Below, one piece after another: positions 26,685 through 43,973 of a stretch of DNA of 64,000 nt. Origin of the DNA: Pratylenchus scribneri. Taxonomy: Eukaryota > Nematoda > Chromadorea > Rhabditida > Pratylenchidae. Numbering within the stretch: position 1 is the first letter of the stretch; every line of letters starts with the position of its first letter. The DNA is taken from positions 806,001 to 870,000 of the forward strand of contig JAQSEB010000132.1 of the NCBI GenBank assembly GCA_030063045.1, read 5' to 3'. Position numbers and translations under genes: made by a program. The notes under the pieces are model-generated. The model was not told the origin of the DNA. It made no database searches and worked only from the letters and a program-made list of their open reading frames with translations.

Positions 26685-28174
26685 ATGGCCTCCTCAAATG
26701 ATGAAATCAAAATTGACAATGATGAACAACAACAGCAGAAAGTGGAGGACAAAGGGAAAGCTCAGCGATTGGTCTGGATTGACTGCGAAATGACCGGACT
26801 TGATTTGGAAACGCATCGACTGGTCGAGATTGCCTGCATCATTACTGAGCCAGATTTATCGGTGAGAAGTTATTATCAAATTTAAAATATTTTTAATTTG
26901 TCAAAAAAAAACACTATAAAAGCCGAAAAATGAACAGTTCAGTGATTTATCCTATTCCCCAAACTTATATCAATTAGATAGAACTCTTCAAGAATAATCA
27001 TTTGATTATGTTTTTGACTTGGGTTTATCAAATTCTAACTTAGTTTTTAATCAAAAATCGAAAAAATTGGTTGAAACTATTTAATACCCTTTAATTTGAC
27101 CATTCCATTAAACTTTTATATCCTTCGATGAGTCTTGAACAACTATATCCAATAGTTTATATGATTCATCATCATGAATGTAGGACAAACCCTCTTAAAA
27201 TCTTATTATTTTTGCGTAAAAATTTTAATATTTCTTGCAAGCATCAATCATAAAAAAATTGATTTATTAAGGTTGTTGCTGAATTTGGCCCCCTCACAAT
27301 TAAACATCCACCGGAAGTGCTCGAGAATATGAGTGATTGGTGTAAGGCAACCTTTGCCAAAAATGGTCTACTTGAACGCATCAAGCGCGAAGGCATTGTT
27401 GAGGGAGAAGTCGAAATGAAGGTATAGAAATCATTTTAGAAAATTATAAATAAGTTTTTTCAGGTTCTCGAATTTCTTCGCTCCCATACTCCCCCCGGAA
27501 AATGTCCATTGGCTGGAGACAGTGTTTATCAGGTGAGCTCGGTTTTGCCCATTTGCACATCTAGGGCTTGCAAAAAATAAAAAACAGGCGGAATTAATTT
27601 ACAAAACTGGTCAAATTAATTAGTACAAAAGAGGCGGATTTAATTTAGTGCAATACAAGCGGAATTATTTTGGGGCAAATAGGCGGAATTATTTCGGGGC
27701 AAATAGGCGGAATTATTTTGGGGCAAATAGGCGGAATTATTTTGGGGGCAAATAGGCGGAATTATTTTGGGGCAAAACAGGCGGAATTATTTTGGGGCAA
27801 AACAGGCGGAATTATTTTGGGGCAAATAGGCGGAATTATTTTGGGGCAAATAGGCGGAATTATTTTGGGGCAAAATCACATCTTTTAACAAATTTGTTTT
27901 TTTTTCTTACTCCTACAATTTTGCATTTAAAATTAATTTTTTTGTTCAGGATCAACGTTTCCTTCGTCGCTATATGCCAAAATTGTGCGATCATTTGCAT
28001 CCTTCAATCATTGTGGACGTCACAAGTTTGAAGCGTGTGATTCGACTTTGGTACGAGAATAGTGAAGCATGGGAGAAATTGCCAACCAAGAAGGAAAACC
28101 ATTTGGCATTGGATGACATCCGCGAAAGCGTTGTCGAACTCCAATATTATCGTAAGAATTTCTTTGTTGCCTGA
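26685..28174 (+). CDS. REXO2: Oligoribonuclease (REXO2 family 3'-5' exoribonuclease)
   Basis: Four exons (26685-26861, 27272-27421, 27464-27532, 27950-28174) encode about 206 residues. DEDDh exonuclease landmarks: [10 protein letters not shown] (first Asp/Glu pair), [10 protein letters not shown] (Asp), and [11 protein letters not shown] (His and last Asp). The fold degrades very short RNAs (nanoRNAs, mainly dinucleotides) in mitochondria and cytosol. The start is the ATG at 26685 ([13 protein letters not shown]), a short acidic/Gln-rich leader; no clear mitochondrial presequence is seen. The third intron contains a 24-bp minisatellite. Very secure identification. Confidence 0.95.
27640..27875. 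repeat. 24-bp minisatellite in REXO2 intron
   Basis: About ten tandem copies of GGCGGAATTATTTTGGGGCAAATA with small variants (CAAAACA, extra G). The repeats happen to be open in one frame but lie between REXO2 exons 3 and 4. Confidence 0.9.
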
Positions 28175-29860
28175 GGAAATTTGCAGCAACAGTTGAGATA
28201 ATGATATTGGCATATTTATTTATCAATTTGTTATATTTAATTTAAATTATTGTTACATTGGATATTATTTATTGTCATAAAGCGAATAAAAATGATTTTA
28301 CATTCAATCGATCTTCCCAAGCCACGGGAAAAATTTACAAAAATAACTAACTAAGCAAAAATGATATTGCTCCAAAATCATGATGAATCACCCATAGGGA
28401 AGAGAAAATTAAGTAAATTTGGAAAGAGAAAGAACTTGAACTCACATTTGGAGACTAGAGAGAGACGAGAATTTGAGATTTAACGATAAGAAATTCGAAT
28501 ATATAAAATTATAATTAATGAAAAAATTATAAAATAAATAGTGATTTTGAATTTCGGGTCGAGTCTAATGAGCTCAAAAGGGAAAATCTAGCCAAAAAAT
28601 CTCATGGCTCTTTGAAAAATAATTTTATTTCAGCAAAACCAATATTTCTTCTGAAATTGCCCCTAAACCCGATTACTCATTTTGTCCCTGAAAAGGGCGC
28701 TCATATAAAAAGGCCAATATTTGTGTATTCCTTTTTATATCAATACAAAATATTCGTACATCTCCTCCTAGACATACCCTGTAAATATTATCAAAATTAG
28801 GGAAAAGGAATAACTTGAATTGATATATGTGGAGAAATTTTGGAATTTTGTTTGTTTTTGTTGCTGTTTAATCGCTAATATCGATCAGTGTTTTGGTTTT
28901 CCAAATATTCCATAAATTTTCAACCAATCTCTTTTATTTTTCTCTGCCAACATTTTCCGTGTAATGCCATATTTTGTTCATCTCGATTGGTGAACATCTC
29001 TGTATTTGTCTCCTACCAGCCGAATTAATACCAGCCGGGTGTCATGGCAATTATTTTGCCAAATTGCCATCGCTAGGAAGAGTCGTCTCTTTGAAGAGTA
29101 AACCATGCACGGCGCAAATATTTTCTTCTCCTTCACATTTTTATGCGCCTTGCATCAATGCCGCAGTCGCAGTTGTATTATAGAAGCCCGCCCAGTGTAT
29201 CGTTTTTGATTACATTAAAAATATAGCTGAGGGGCAATTATCTTCCCTAGTACTACCTCCACCCTAATATTTTCCTATAGGAAATCACACACCTCTATTT
29301 CACCTTGACAACCAAATTCAACCTTTTTGTTAATTTAAATTAGGATTGTTTATGAAAATAATTTACAGAATGACATTAAAGAAAGAGTAAGCTTGAATTT
29401 GATTTCTACTACGAAAAGCAATTTACAATCTCGAGATAGCAGATTAATGGCCAATTTCCACCTTTCTTCTTATTATTGTTTATTTGCGTCCAACCAAATA
29501 GAATATTGCCAATTTCACACCTCTGCTGCTGCTTTTCAATAGTATTAAGCCGACGATTGCTAATAGACTATCTAAATTCCACATTACTATTCTCCAATCC
29601 ATTGTCACTCCAAATTCTCCAACTAGTACTACAAATATATTTTATTTAATTTTTAATTTTTTTAAATAAAATATATATCACTTAAAATCTAATTAATTAA
29701 TCCAATAAAATCATAAATTCTATATTGATTGTGATTAAATGATTCAATTTATTGAATCATTTAATCACTTACATTTTAGATTGAATTAAAATTGTCGCAT
29801 TCTCTGTATTTACTGAATTTTATTTTTCATTCAATTTATAAAAGCATTTCGAAAATCAAA
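28175..29860. other. Intergenic; nothing recognised
   Basis: AT-rich sequence downstream of REXO2 with short unsupported open frames only. A candidate poly(A) signal AATAAA lies at about 28284. Confidence 0.4.
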
Positions 29861-32800
29861 ATGAGTCAAGTATATTGCTTGATTTGTTGCCAAATGCAGC
29901 AAAAAAATACTTTTTTAACACATATTTCTAATCATATAAATTATAAAGAACATCAATGCCAAGATTGCGAATTCGAGTCAGTGACGGCAGAGGAAATGGC
30001 CGATCATGATATGCCAATGGACATTTTGGTCAAGTTAGTAAAAAATTTTAAACAAAATGACTTTTTTTAAAATATATTTCTTTGATACCGTAAAACATTT
30101 TTAAATGAATGAGGAATTACAATCCTTACAGGGAATGAAGAATTTTTAGAAGTTTTGGAATTAAAAGCTGTTTTATGGTTAATCTTTGTTGAATTTTTAA
30201 ATTTCCTATTGATTGTCTAATGGTTTGATAATTCTTATGGGTTATATTAAAACCCATTTGGCTGAATCTTTCTCATTCTTTTATGATTCATTATCGAGAG
30301 TAGGGACCCGTTCCATTCAACAATATAAAAACGGGATTTTACTATATAAATTTTTTTTGAAACGGTATTTGCACAGATAAATGAAATTAAAACGGTTACA
30401 TATTCGGAAAATTAGACAAATTTTATCAATCTTGTTTAATTTTTGACTTTTTTATTCAAATTAAAGCCAAGACTCATTGCCGAATGGCGAAGAGTAGAAT
30501 ATTGTAAGGAAAAATAGGAGGGAAGATAAATTGGATCGAAAATTCGTTTATATTTGATTAACAGTTAATAAGGACTAATTTTTCTTGCCATGCCATATAC
30601 TATTTCCCAATTATATTGATAAAACATAAAAATACATTATAATTACTCTTTCAAAAATATGAGTTTTATTATTGGAACTTTGATTTGAAGGATATTTTTG
30701 GTCACGATGCAGAAAATTGGCTGATTTTAAAAAAAAGAATTTGCTTCAATAATAATTTACTAAAATGAGGCAGCGAAAATTTTAGATTATCTTTGGCCCA
30801 ATTTAATAAAAAAAACATATGAAAATCACATTTTCTAGAATAAAAAACTTTCTTAATTAAATTAAAAATAATGAATAATGAAAAAGAACCTTAATTTCAT
30901 TATTTAATATTATATTTTTAAGTGAAATTAATAAAATTTATTTAATAATTTAGATTGATAATAATTAAAAAATTATTTAACATTTATTTTTAGAGAAAAA
31001 ATTGTATATTTTTCATTGTTTTGTCTTTTTTTGAAAAAATGTGAAGAAAAATTTTTGAAAAAATTTAGTGTATTCAAATTTGACTCATCCTTTCTCATTC
31101 ATTTATCGTTTTTAGACTGTTAGCAACCCATATATGATCCGTGTTTGTCGATTTATCTATAATGATTGCGATTATGCCGAGAAAAATGGAGGCTTGGAAA
31201 AAGTATTGAAAAGTAGAATAATCAGAGCCAATGAGGAAGAGGCAAATGTTCTGACAACAAGTAATAATCCATTGCCACCGGCTGTATTTACGCAATCTAT
31301 AAAAACAAATTTAATTGCACAAAAAAGAAATTCAATTTCATCTGTTGGAAGCCGTAGCATTCCTTCAATAAAAGAAGAAGAACGGTAAAAAGAGTAAAAT
31401 CAAAAAATACTTCTTCATTTATTTAAATTTTAAATTAATTAAACTAGATGAAATGACTTTAAATTACTAATTTTTTCCTTTAAAAATAAAAAAAAATAAA
31501 TGGAAATAAATTAATTTTAAAAAAATTAAATTATAAAAAAACTTTTGTTTAAAAATCGGTGATATTTGATATAATCAGTAAGATTTTTATGCTTCTAGAA
31601 CTAATAATCATAAATCTAAAATTAATAGGTCCAAAATTTCTCTATGGCCAAAATATATTTTCTAAAAATGATATTTTATCATTTTTTGTAAATTCATTTT
31701 TTTTATTCTAAATTTATTTTGTAAAATTAGCATTTAGAATTTAAATCTTTTTTAAAATATTTAAATATGATTTATAATTACATTTATTATAGTAATCTTC
31801 CACCCGAAAATATTTTGTCTACATCATCATCTTCTATTGAAGAAGTGCCGATGCTGAATCAAGAAATTGAGCAAGACAATACTGTATGTTGATCCCTTTT
31901 CAGTAATATGAACATTAAAAATTGGAATGGTAAATTCCCCTTCGTTTCAATTGCATTTCATAAAACTTAAAAATTTTGCTCTTGAAATTGAAACTCATAT
32001 GAGAGAAAAAAAAACTTATTAATTTTTTCTTTGAATAAAATTTTTGGAGTATGAAAGGATCGAATAGGATGTTCATTTTTAAGCAATTGGTCGGATCCAA
32101 AGAAATGATTTGATTTTTAACAAAAAAATAATTTCGCCAGGTTAAATGATTTTCGAAAAATCCTTTTTTATTTTTTTGCTTTGGCAATTAAGTGATTATT
32201 TTAATAATTTAATGGTTCCAGGAAATTGATAATGGAATGGAGTCAGTGGCGAATTTACCAAATAAAGTTGAAATTGATAATGAAGAAATGAATGATGGTA
32301 ACAAAAAAAATTTTATAATGAAAATCGGAATAAGTAATTTCTATTCTAGAATATTGGCGGTATATTGGGATATATTGGCCATTTGACGATCTGGCACAAT
32401 TGGAGGAAATTCAATCTTTCTATAGGGTCACAAAAAGATCATATTCAAAAAATTATATGCATTTGTATTGCCATTATAAACATGAAAAAGGCAAGTGTCA
32501 ATATAAAATGCGATGGACAAAAGAAACGGGAATTATGGAATGCAAGTACAAGCATTGTCATGAAATGTTTGAGGGTTAAGTATTGCATCAATTAAAAATA
32601 ATATTTTTAACAGATCTGAAATAAAATTAAAGAAATGCCGGTAAGCTCCTCTGAAAATGATATCATTTTCCTTCATTTTTTTTTCAGGAAATGCAATTTT
32701 GAATGCATTAGCGCGGCTATTATGAAAAATCATTATTTGCAAAATCACAATGGTTCTCTTCTTCCCTTTTCTCACCAATTTTGTCAAATTTGTAGATATG

Positions 32801-32974
32801 CTATGTCCAAATCCAAAATGCTTAAAACATAAACCCACTTTTATTGATGGGAATGATAATGGTCATATTCAGCAAAAACATGCGAGTAAAAATAAAAAGA
32901 AATGCCATTTGGAAGAACTGCAGCACAGATTGGATGTAATCATACAGGGGATAAGGAAGGGCCACAAAAAATGA
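29861..32974 (+). CDS. Putative C2H2 zinc-finger protein (exon structure uncertain)
   Basis: ATG at 29861 (MSQVYCLICCQMQQKNTFLT) starts an exon with a C-x2-C...H-x3-H finger and a second CQDC pair, ending at a GT near 30034. Further coding-looking segments are 31115-31386 (RVCRFIYNDCDYAEKNGG), 31795-31884 (ENILSTSSSSIEEVPMLNQE), 32222-32298 and 32350-32573. The last of these has CHYKHEKGKC and a CKYKHCHEMF cluster. Segment 32685-32830 has CRKC...KNHYLQNH, and 32800-32974 has HIQQKH followed by a basic tail. The last two are in different frames, so either an unseen splice or a lesion separates them, and the joint between the first two exons does not keep frame as I read it. The repeated Cys/His spacing suggests a nematode-specific zinc-finger protein. 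I cannot name it. Confidence 0.4.
30088..30177. repeat. Possible small inverted-repeat element
   Basis: CCGTAAAACATTTTTAAAT faces a right end that reads CCATAAAACAGCTTTTAATT in complement, both next to TA. It resembles the CYRTATA...TTTTAA family in the CAD introns. Weak. Confidence 0.3.
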
Positions 32975-34613
32975 AAATTTTAAAAATGAAGAGAAAAGAT
33001 TAGATTTTCTCTATCAAAATATTTTGATACTCGGTTGATCAACAAATTTTTTCATCCCCAAATTCACCCCCTGTTACCCCCAAATTTGCAAGAGATTCTA
33101 AGCCTTAAAATAATTCTTTTCCATCAAATAACTATAATTTTTAGGTAAATTAAATTAAAAATTTCAAAAATTTTTTGAAACTGATGACAGATATTTGACA
33201 AGTTAAGTAAATGTGCCTTCCTCTAATACCAAATAAAATTAGAAAATAATTTTTATAAACAAATTTGGTATTTATGTATTTATTGGAAATCTTTTATCCA
33301 AAATTATTCTAATAATATTTACTGTTCCAAAAAAATTAATTGCTGTTTATGGCTAAGTTTTTTTCTCAAAAAACATTAGAAATAGAGAAGTGAAACATTG
33401 CCATAATGGATCGTTGGATCGTAATACCATAATCTCCATTTTTAATAAAAAATTTTTTTTGCTAAAAATGTATTTATGTTTTTTCGATGATGAAGAATCA
33501 GAATTTTGAATTTTAACCGCTTCAAACTGTTTAGAAAACCGGTTTAAATTTTATTTCTTTTTCAGCCTTAAAATAAGTAATAAAAGGGAGGCTGTTGATT
33601 CAGATTATCTCATTGGACTTCAAAAAGCATAACAAATGGTTCAATAACTGGTTTAAAATATTTATTTCAGAAAAATTTAGAAAAAAAAAATTATGAAAAC
33701 AATTATTTAATCATCATCATCACATTCACAGGGATAAGAGTGAAAATAAACGTGATGATGATGATTAAATAATTCTTTTCATATATTTTTCTGAATTTTT
33801 CTGAAAAGCCAAAAATTTAAAAAACATAGGGGGAATATGGACTGGTCAAAATTCAAATTCCGATTATCTATCATGGAAAACTCCTAAATACAAATTTTTA
33901 GCAAAAAAATAGAATTTTTTTTTGAGCGATAAGAAACAAAGTATTTATTTCCCCAATGAGGTAGCGCTTTGTGGAAGAGCATTATTAACTAAAAATAAAC
34001 TTTAGACTTAGTATTGATTTTTGAAAATTTCTATTTTTAGATTCAACTCAACGAGTCATTTCAAATGGTATATGATTTTTTGTGAATTGTAAAAAAATAC
34101 AAAAATTCCCTTTATGGGGATTAGAGACTGATGATAATTTAAAATATATTAAGGTTCCATCTACATCAAATTTAATAATCGGAGGATTTTCTAAAGAGCA
34201 ACCAAAAATGGCCAAAATAATGTTGCAAAATCAGCAGGTCTTTAATAAATATTTAAAATTAATCATAAATTCAAATATTTAGTCAAATTCTATCCAATTA
34301 AATGGATTGCCTGAAAAACTAAACAGACAAGTACTTAATCTTTTCAAATAATTTTGAATTCATTGAAAAATAATTTATATATATCCACTTTTTTCTAAAA
34401 TTAAATTTTTTAAAAATTATTTTTTTTATTATTACATTTATACAACAATAAAAACATTCAAATAAAATTAATTTTGAAATTAGTGGCCAAAATAGTGAAT
34501 GCCCTTAAGCAACAAACTATTAATTATTATTAGATAAAATGGGTATTTTGATTTTTGTGAATATTAGCCATCATTTTAATTTCAACATAATTCCGGTTCA
34601 TCTTCATCAGAAT
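32975..34613. other. Intergenic with one hairpin element
   Basis: Contains the inverted repeat at 33667-33805. A plus-strand open frame (34082-34282) has no recognisable domain. Nothing else supported. Confidence 0.4.
33667..33805. repeat. Hairpin MITE-like element
   Basis: Arms of about 60 bp, from TTTCAGAAAAATTTAG to TTTAATCATCATCATCAC, are mirrored by GTGATGATGATGATTAAA to CTGAATTTTTCTGA. The loop is about 25 bp. Confidence 0.6.
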
Positions 34614-38816
<4,203 letters not shown>

Positions 38817-40479
38817 TTTATTTGTATTTTTGTGAATAAATTTTCTGAAAATAATAATATAAATTTAATAATCTAATTATAAGGATAAAGATTTGACGCA
38901 GTTATTTTCTTTTTTTAAGAGAAAGTAGAACGAAATTTGCGCACCTGAATATTTTTTCTCGCATAAATATTCATCATTGGGGGAATTTGATTTTGATGTA
39001 AAATTGGCGGCTCATCATTGGGGAAAAAATATAATAGACGTCGCGGCGATAAAATTGTGGTTAAGGGCATAAATAAGTGATTCATTATCAAAAATTTTAT
39101 CTGTTTATTATGTTGGGAAGAATTTTTGTCTGCCTCATTCGATTTCTCCTTTTTTGTCATGTGGTTGGGGATTGGGGTCAGTAATGGATGACAAAGAATT
39201 AATTATTTATTATTTAAAGTTCCAAAAATTTTTTGGGTATTTTGAAGTCTATCTTTGATAAAAATTAAAAAATTATTTTCCTAAAGATTTGGCATGATTA
39301 ATAAGCATGTGTTGGCTCTATATCAACTTATGTCAATATTGGTAAGCCCAATGCCAACATCTACCATTTACCATGGATAGATGAAAAAAAATTTTGTAAA
39401 TGTTTACATTGTTCCCTCTATCAAAAAGACCAAATATTAATGAAATAGCGGAAATTGATGTTGAATATACGAAATTAATATAGAAAAAGTTTTTATTTTG
39501 GAACTTTGAAGAATATAAACGCAGCGAGGAAAAATATGGAATATGAGAATAATATCAACTTTGTAAATTGTAATATGGCACTCTTTGCTCACTGTTGAGG
39601 CTGAATATATTATTTATTATAATTTTGGCTCATCTTTCGACTTTCGAGAAAAGGAAAGGATAAGGAAAAAGCGGAGAGGAAATTAAAATTCTATTATAAC
39701 TATAAGCTACATTTTTGATAAAAATAGAAAGAAGATTGTGGAAGGGTGTTGGATGTTGGTGGACGTAAACATAACGGTAAAAATCGATCATTTTATTTCT
39801 TATTTTCCTCGTTCCTCCGCAATTTTCACCTTTCTCTTCAATTGTTGATTGAGGAATTCAATTAAAAGGAGAAATTATTTGATGGGGAATATTTCAGTAC
39901 AATTTTCGCACTTTTTTAATTGTAAAATATTTTTTGTACAATTTTTTGAATTTTATTTGGGAGGAATTATCTGCTCAATTTTTTCTCTCCGTCAACCACC
40001 TCAAATTTTTTGATTATGGCCTCTCCAAATTATCCATTATTCAATTATTGTCAGTCGTCGTCTTCGTAAATTTTCGCCCCAAATAACATTCTTTAATTTT
40101 TCATTCATTCATCAAAGTCAATAAGACTCGGACGATGCTTACATTTTTGTTTTGAATGGGAGAATATTTGTGTAAGAGACTAAAGAATGAAAAGAGTAAA
40201 GACCTCGGGGAGAAAAAGAAATTGAGGAATAAAATAAAACATTTCCAAAAAATGATTTTGGCAGGATTATTTTTCCTTTAATTTATATTTGGGCGTCTTT
40301 TATTTCCAAATTGATTTATTCGCAAGTGTCGACTAACCATAAAATAATAAATAAAACAAAATAAAATATTCATCTTGATTTTGTCAATAAATTTCAATTT
40401 GCTTCTTCTAATCCATCCACCAATCGTCCAAAAATGATCTGTGCCAAAAAATAAATTATATTAATTTATCCCAAATTTC
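38817..40479. other. Intergenic between divergent/unrelated minus-strand genes
   Basis: Upstream side of glutamine synthetase and downstream side of the LRR gene. It contains a degenerate copy of the TGTTGGCATTGGGCTTA repeat (complement at about 39342-39360). An 81-codon minus-strand open frame at 38915-39160 lacks recognisable features. Confidence 0.4.
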
Positions 40480-43106
40480 TTACGGCTGCTGGTCCCCTCC
40501 GTCGATCACTTCTTTGATCAATTTCTTCAGCACCAAATTTTCACATTTTCCATTGCTTGATTTTGCCCTCCAACCAGTTTCAAATTGTGGCAAATCATCG
40601 GGCAAAATATATTTGTAATAAAGAGGGTTGTCTAAATTTGAATAGGTAATTGATTATGGTTATCCACTCTTTTATTGAAATTTTAGCTCTCTAAAAATAT
40701 TAATTTCTAATTGGTAGTAAAATTGTTAAACTCAAAACCAAAAATAATTTAATATATTGCAAAGTTGGATGCGAAATTTGTTACATCAAATTTTTCAAAA
40801 GGTTAAACTTTTTAAATTTTTAAAAGAGAAGTTTACATTGACGATCTTGGAAATGAAGATAAATTGTAATTTTCCTTCCTTTTTTCAAATGGTCCCTCAT
40901 TAAGGAAAACAATGAATAAATCTGGGCATTAGTAGCAGGCAATTTGCAATGAATTGTTTTTAAATCCTGTGGAATTTGATCAGTGAAATTAGGGCAAAAA
41001 TAATGGAAACTTACTTTAAATTTGTCAAGCAGTTCTTCAATGAAATTGGGGAAAAATGAAACCAATTGTGAACGAATATCCAAATGCTTAAAATATTTGA
41101 TAATAATTAAATTATCCACTTTGGACAATTTATTAAAGGTTACTATTTTTACCAAGAGAACATTTTTTGACTTTCTAATAAATCAGAAACATTTTTTATA
41201 TCTCGTCGAGACGCTTCGAATGGTATATAAAATGTCAATTTTAAGCCCAAAATTAAAGTGTTTAAAATCAAAAATTGAAAATATTGTTTAAATAGATTAA
41301 TTCGCGCTTGATTTAATCTAAGAAATGTATAAGCCAAAAGAAGCATCTCGATGACTTATTCAAAATGATATAAGGTAGTAAGGTCTAAAACTGAATTCTG
41401 ATTTATTAGTAGTCAAAAACTGTTCAGTTGGTAAAAAAAAAAAGAAATTTGTTGATAAAAATATTTATCTTTATTAAAACCTGAATCGATTTATTCGTTT
41501 GTTCAAATAATAATGTAGGAAGAAATAGACCAGAATTCGCCGAAATCCGAAGAGTCAAAGAATTTAGGGAATCCGGGATTTGGAAAGCATTTTGAGCGAA
41601 CACATTCAGATGGACCAAATCAGGAAGAGCTTGACAAATTTTTGACATGGTTTTCTAAAATGAATAATATTATTTATGGAATGTCGCTTATTAAAGTTAT
41701 ATATTCCATTCAAAAATTGGTGATGAATGAGCAAATATTCTTGCACCCACTCTTAATCAAACTAATCTACAAAATTATGACTATTTTCACTAATACGAAT
41801 AAAAATTTACATGCTTAATTAGCAATTTTAAAATGGAAAACTTTTAATCTTTGAATTACATCGTAAAAAGTTTAAAATTAATATAAAGCGATTAGATAAT
41901 TAAACAAATCCGTTTAGTGTATTAGGATAGGAAAGCCATAATTTTTATGATATAATAATTAATTTACCGTTGAACAATAGCCATCAATATTGAGTGCTTT
42001 TAAATTTGGCAATTCACGGGAGATGACATTTTGCAATGCATCTTCATTTACTATTGAATTGAAGGCCAAATTGAGATAAACCAAACTTAATAAGTGTCAA
42101 TTTATAGTTTTCAATTATTTTTCATTTTTAAAACCTTTTAATATTTCCAATAGCCTCAATATTTGGCAATAATGTTTTAATTTCAAATTGAAGAATTTTC
42201 AAATTGTTGCAATCTCTTGCCATATTCAATATAGGCAATGAATCGACATTTTGGTGACCTCTTAGTGAAAAAGATTTCAAATTGTTTGGTAATTTTGTTG
42301 TCAGTGTTCCGGCAAAATAATTATGGTTGAGATACAAGCTTAAATGTTCCAATTTGGAGGATTCATTTTCAATAAATTTGCGCATATATGGATGATATGC
42401 CTAAAAATATTGGATTCATTTAATTAAAATTAAAAACCGTTTTATCGAGGATAAGTGAAATAGGTTGTTGGCCAAATACATCGGCAATTGAATCCACAAA
42501 GGGATCAACATTTATTTGGCATTGGGATAATTTCAAATGTTTTAAACAATTCATTCGCCTTCCCATTTTGTTGATCAAATTCTCGTCAATTTGCATATCT
42601 TGAAGCCATAATTCTTCCAAGCATTCCCCACATCGATTCAATACAAGGCCGAGTATTTGTGGATAATTCTGTTGAATAAATTTAATTATTTATTAATGAT
42701 ATAAAATTTGTGTATCCGAATTTTGCGCATTTAATCAATTCACTTTTCTAATTGAATATTTGCTTTAAATTTAGCAAATTTTAGAGTTTCATAGTCCTGA
42801 TTTGGATGAATAAACTAGATAAATTAATATTATTGGATAGATATGATTTGAAATCTGTAAAAAGTTGAATGCGCAAAATTTGGTTAGCATTTATTATATT
42901 ATCAAAAATCAAACCAATGGAACTGGACAAGTTTTGGTTGCCTTCCAATTCACGTAAACAGTTTGACGCCAATGCTTGCAAACTCGTTCCAGTGCAATTT
43001 TTGAGTGAAATCATCAATATTAGAAAAAATCCGAACCTAAAAATACAAAAATGGATATTTCATTATCACAAACCAATAATTCTGGAGGAAGCTCATTAAT
43101 ATTCAT
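40480..43106 (-). CDS. Leucine-rich-repeat protein, possibly F-box/LRR
   Basis: Stop at 40480; candidate start at 43106 (MNINELPPELL, resembling the start of an F-box, continued after a 37-nt intron by VRIFSNI). The main coding frame downstream is in another phase from there, so the start exon is unsure. Alternative start: 43017. LRR-like segments follow across several exons: CLEELWLQDMQIDENLI and CLKHLKLSQCQI (42640-42480), LEHLSLYLNHNYF and LKSFSLRGHQ (42380-42240), LVYLNLAFNSIVNEDAL (about 42085-41990), LPNLKALNIDGY, and LVHLNVFAQNAFQIPDSL (41640-41540). Pattern is LxxLxLxxN/C as in F-box-associated LRRs, which select substrates for SCF ubiquitin ligases. Function inferred only from architecture. 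Confidence 0.55.
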
Positions 43107-43973
43107 TTTGTTGTTGTTTAAAATAAATAAATTGATTGATTTGACGAATAAATATTAAATAAACCTAAAATATGAATTGTTTTTTAACGAATGTAAATTT
43201 TAAAAATTTTTAATATTGATGCCGCGACCGGCGGCCTGCGACAAATTGGGTGGGCTTTTCCCGAGTCGAGTATTGGAAATTTTTAGTATAGACATTTTTG
43301 CAGTTTTTTGGGGCAGACTTTTTATCATTCTTAGGCATTTTAGATAAGTATTTTTCTCTGCCCTCACATTACTATAAGATCAAATGAATTTTGAAGGAGT
43401 TTTGATTTTGACTAACATTTTGATGTGTGTTCTGAATTATGATTTGACCACTGACTTGTCAAATATAAGTATTTTAAAACATTCAAAATTTCAGAATTAT
43501 GGACAAAAGAAGGCTAATAATATTGACTCGCAATTTTACAAATTCTAATCTTCGCAACTCTAATTATTGCTATTTTCTTCGATTCCACCATTCAAACTAC
43601 TCAAGGAGCACATTTTGCAAATTTTTACGAGAGAAAAATGATGGGAAAACAACAAATTTGCACACCCAAAAACAACAGGTTTGCTTTTAATTTAATTAGC
43701 GAAATTACGAAAACAATAAAATTTTCAGTTTAATTTCTTTTCCTCATCTTTTCCATTCCGATTCCGAACATTGCAAAAAACATCAAATGATTTTGATTTG
43801 AAAAAACATCGAGCAAAAATTGATTTTTCGATATTGAGGTTATATAATATTATAATATTTTCTGTTTATCGTTATTTTTTCAAAAATACGGCTTTCTAGC
43901 CGGTTAATAAATTTATAATAATTTCCATTTCAATCATTTAATAATTAAAATTAAATCCAGGCAAAGAAAAGAA
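43107..43973. other. Intergenic; short GC-rich patch only
   Basis: A small GC-rich stretch (GCCGCGACCGGCGGCCTGCG) lies at about 43221-43240. The rest is AT-rich with no supported gene. It may contain upstream exons or the promoter of the PUR-like gene. Confidence 0.35.

Noticed and set aside
27670..28031. Open frames reading Gly/Ile/Asn repeats
   Set aside because: They are translations of the 24-bp minisatellite inside the REXO2 intron.
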